A DNA stretch of 5,482 bases from Eubacteriales Family XIII. Incertae Sedis bacterium (GTDB lineage: Bacteria; Bacillota; Clostridia; Peptostreptococcales; Anaerovoracaceae): positions 1 through 5,482 of the forward strand of contig JAITNA010000058.1 in NCBI GenBank assembly GCA_031290715.1, read 5' to 3'. Each line of letters starts with the position of its first letter. The first letter of the stretch is position 1. This document shows, piece after piece, positions 5,109-5,482 of the stretch. Position numbers and translations under genes: made by a program. The notes beneath the pieces were generated by a model. The model was not told the origin of the DNA and ran no database searches. It saw nothing but the letters and a program-made list of their open reading frames with translations.

Positions 5109-5482
5109 ATGATCAATACGCCACTGACACGCAAAGCAATGATTCTCGCGTACAACGCGCACCACGGACAATCTGATATGGATGACGTACCGTATATTTA
5201 TCACCCAATTCACTTGGCGGAACAGATGGAAACGGAAAGTGAAACAATTGCGGCGTTGTTGCACGACGTCGTGGAAGATACCGACGTCACGCTGTCCGAT
5301 CTGGAGCGTGCGGGTTTTCCGAAAGAAGCCGTCGAAGCAGTTTCATTATTGACACACCTGAAGGGTGCGGACTATTGCGCCTATTTGGAAGCGGTGATAA
5401 CAAATCCGATTTCGCTCAAAGTGAAACTCGCTGATCTTGCCCACAATTCGGATGAAACGCGGTTGGCGAGCCTTGACGACGC
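5109..5482 (+). CDS. HD-domain (p)ppGpp hydrolase-like protein, 5' part
   Basis: The frame starts at ATG 5109, 9 nt after AAAGGA (5094-5099), and stays open for 124 codons to the window edge. Visible motifs match the metal-dependent hydrolase domain of RelA/SpoT/MESH1 proteins: YIYHPIHLA (29-37, metal-binding H32), ALLHDVVEDT (49-58) with the H52-D53 pair and catalytic E56-D57, and KLADLAHNS (106-114) with D109 and N113. These enzymes remove pyrophosphate from the alarmone (p)ppGpp. All core residues seen are intact. A stand-alone small alarmone hydrolase is about 180-200 residues; a long Rel protein would carry synthetase and TGS domains further on, but its N-terminal region is usually longer and different, so the small form is more likely. 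Three hand-counted 60-base lines of this gene are about 46% G+C, well below the genes to the left. Substrate specificity is not proven; other HD hydrolases share these motifs. Confidence 0.85.
   Translation, partial: MINTPLTRKAMILAYNAHHGQSDMDDVPYIYHPIHLAEQMETESETIAALLHDVVEDTDVTLSDLERAGFPKEAVEAVSLLTHLKGADYCAYLEAVITNPISLKVKLADLAHNSDETRLASLDD

Overview
The window looks like a chromosomal segment of a fairly GC-rich Clostridia-like Firmicute (Bacillota). This is inferred from the style of the proteins: an ArlR/ArlS-like two-component pair, a DUF4342 protein with an N-terminal UBA-like domain, a SanA-type DUF218 protein and a short type II dehydroquinase. No rRNA or other marker fixes the taxon. 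No tRNA, rRNA or CRISPR array is visible.

Layout, left to right. Bases 2-334 (+) are the C-terminal part of a GNAT acetyltransferase cut by the window edge. Bases 381-1073 (+) encode a membrane-anchored SanA/YdcF-like DUF218 protein. Its 3' end overlaps by 34 bp, tail to tail, the end of a sensor histidine kinase on the minus strand. Bases 1040-4021 (-) form a tight three-gene operon read right to left: a DUF4342/UBA-like membrane protein, an OmpR-family response regulator (8-bp overlap with the first gene), then the histidine kinase (11-bp gap, with its Shine-Dalgarno lying over the regulator's stop codon). Bases 4172-4591 (-) encode AroQ, the type II 3-dehydroquinate dehydratase of the shikimate pathway. 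Bases 4592-5108 hold no gene but do hold mobile or repeated DNA and promoters. Bases 5109-5482 (+) start an HD-domain (p)ppGpp hydrolase-like protein that runs off the right edge.

The most striking non-coding item is a 144-bp MITE-like element at 4755-4898. It has perfect 15-bp terminal inverted repeats and is flanked on both sides by the exact 8-bp direct repeat AATAAACG, a clean target-site duplication. Its interior carries two opposed copies of a palindromic repeat (arms TGTCATTC... and ...GAATCCAGT). A third, solitary copy lies at 4129-4165, between aroQ and the two-component operon. A separate 50-bp imperfect palindrome lies at 4919-4968, close to the promoter side of the HD gene.

How the parts may work together (inference): the DUF4342 protein is probably made together with its two-component system as one signalling unit, perhaps envelope-related. 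It combines a UBA-like domain, a long Gly-rich and Tyr-rich disordered linker, a membrane segment and a charged helix. SanA-like proteins are also linked to the envelope barrier, but here the gene is convergent with the operon rather than part of it. AroQ and the HD protein look like unrelated neighbours. The HD gene is noticeably less GC-rich (about 46% in three hand-counted lines, against 68% in one counted kinase line).
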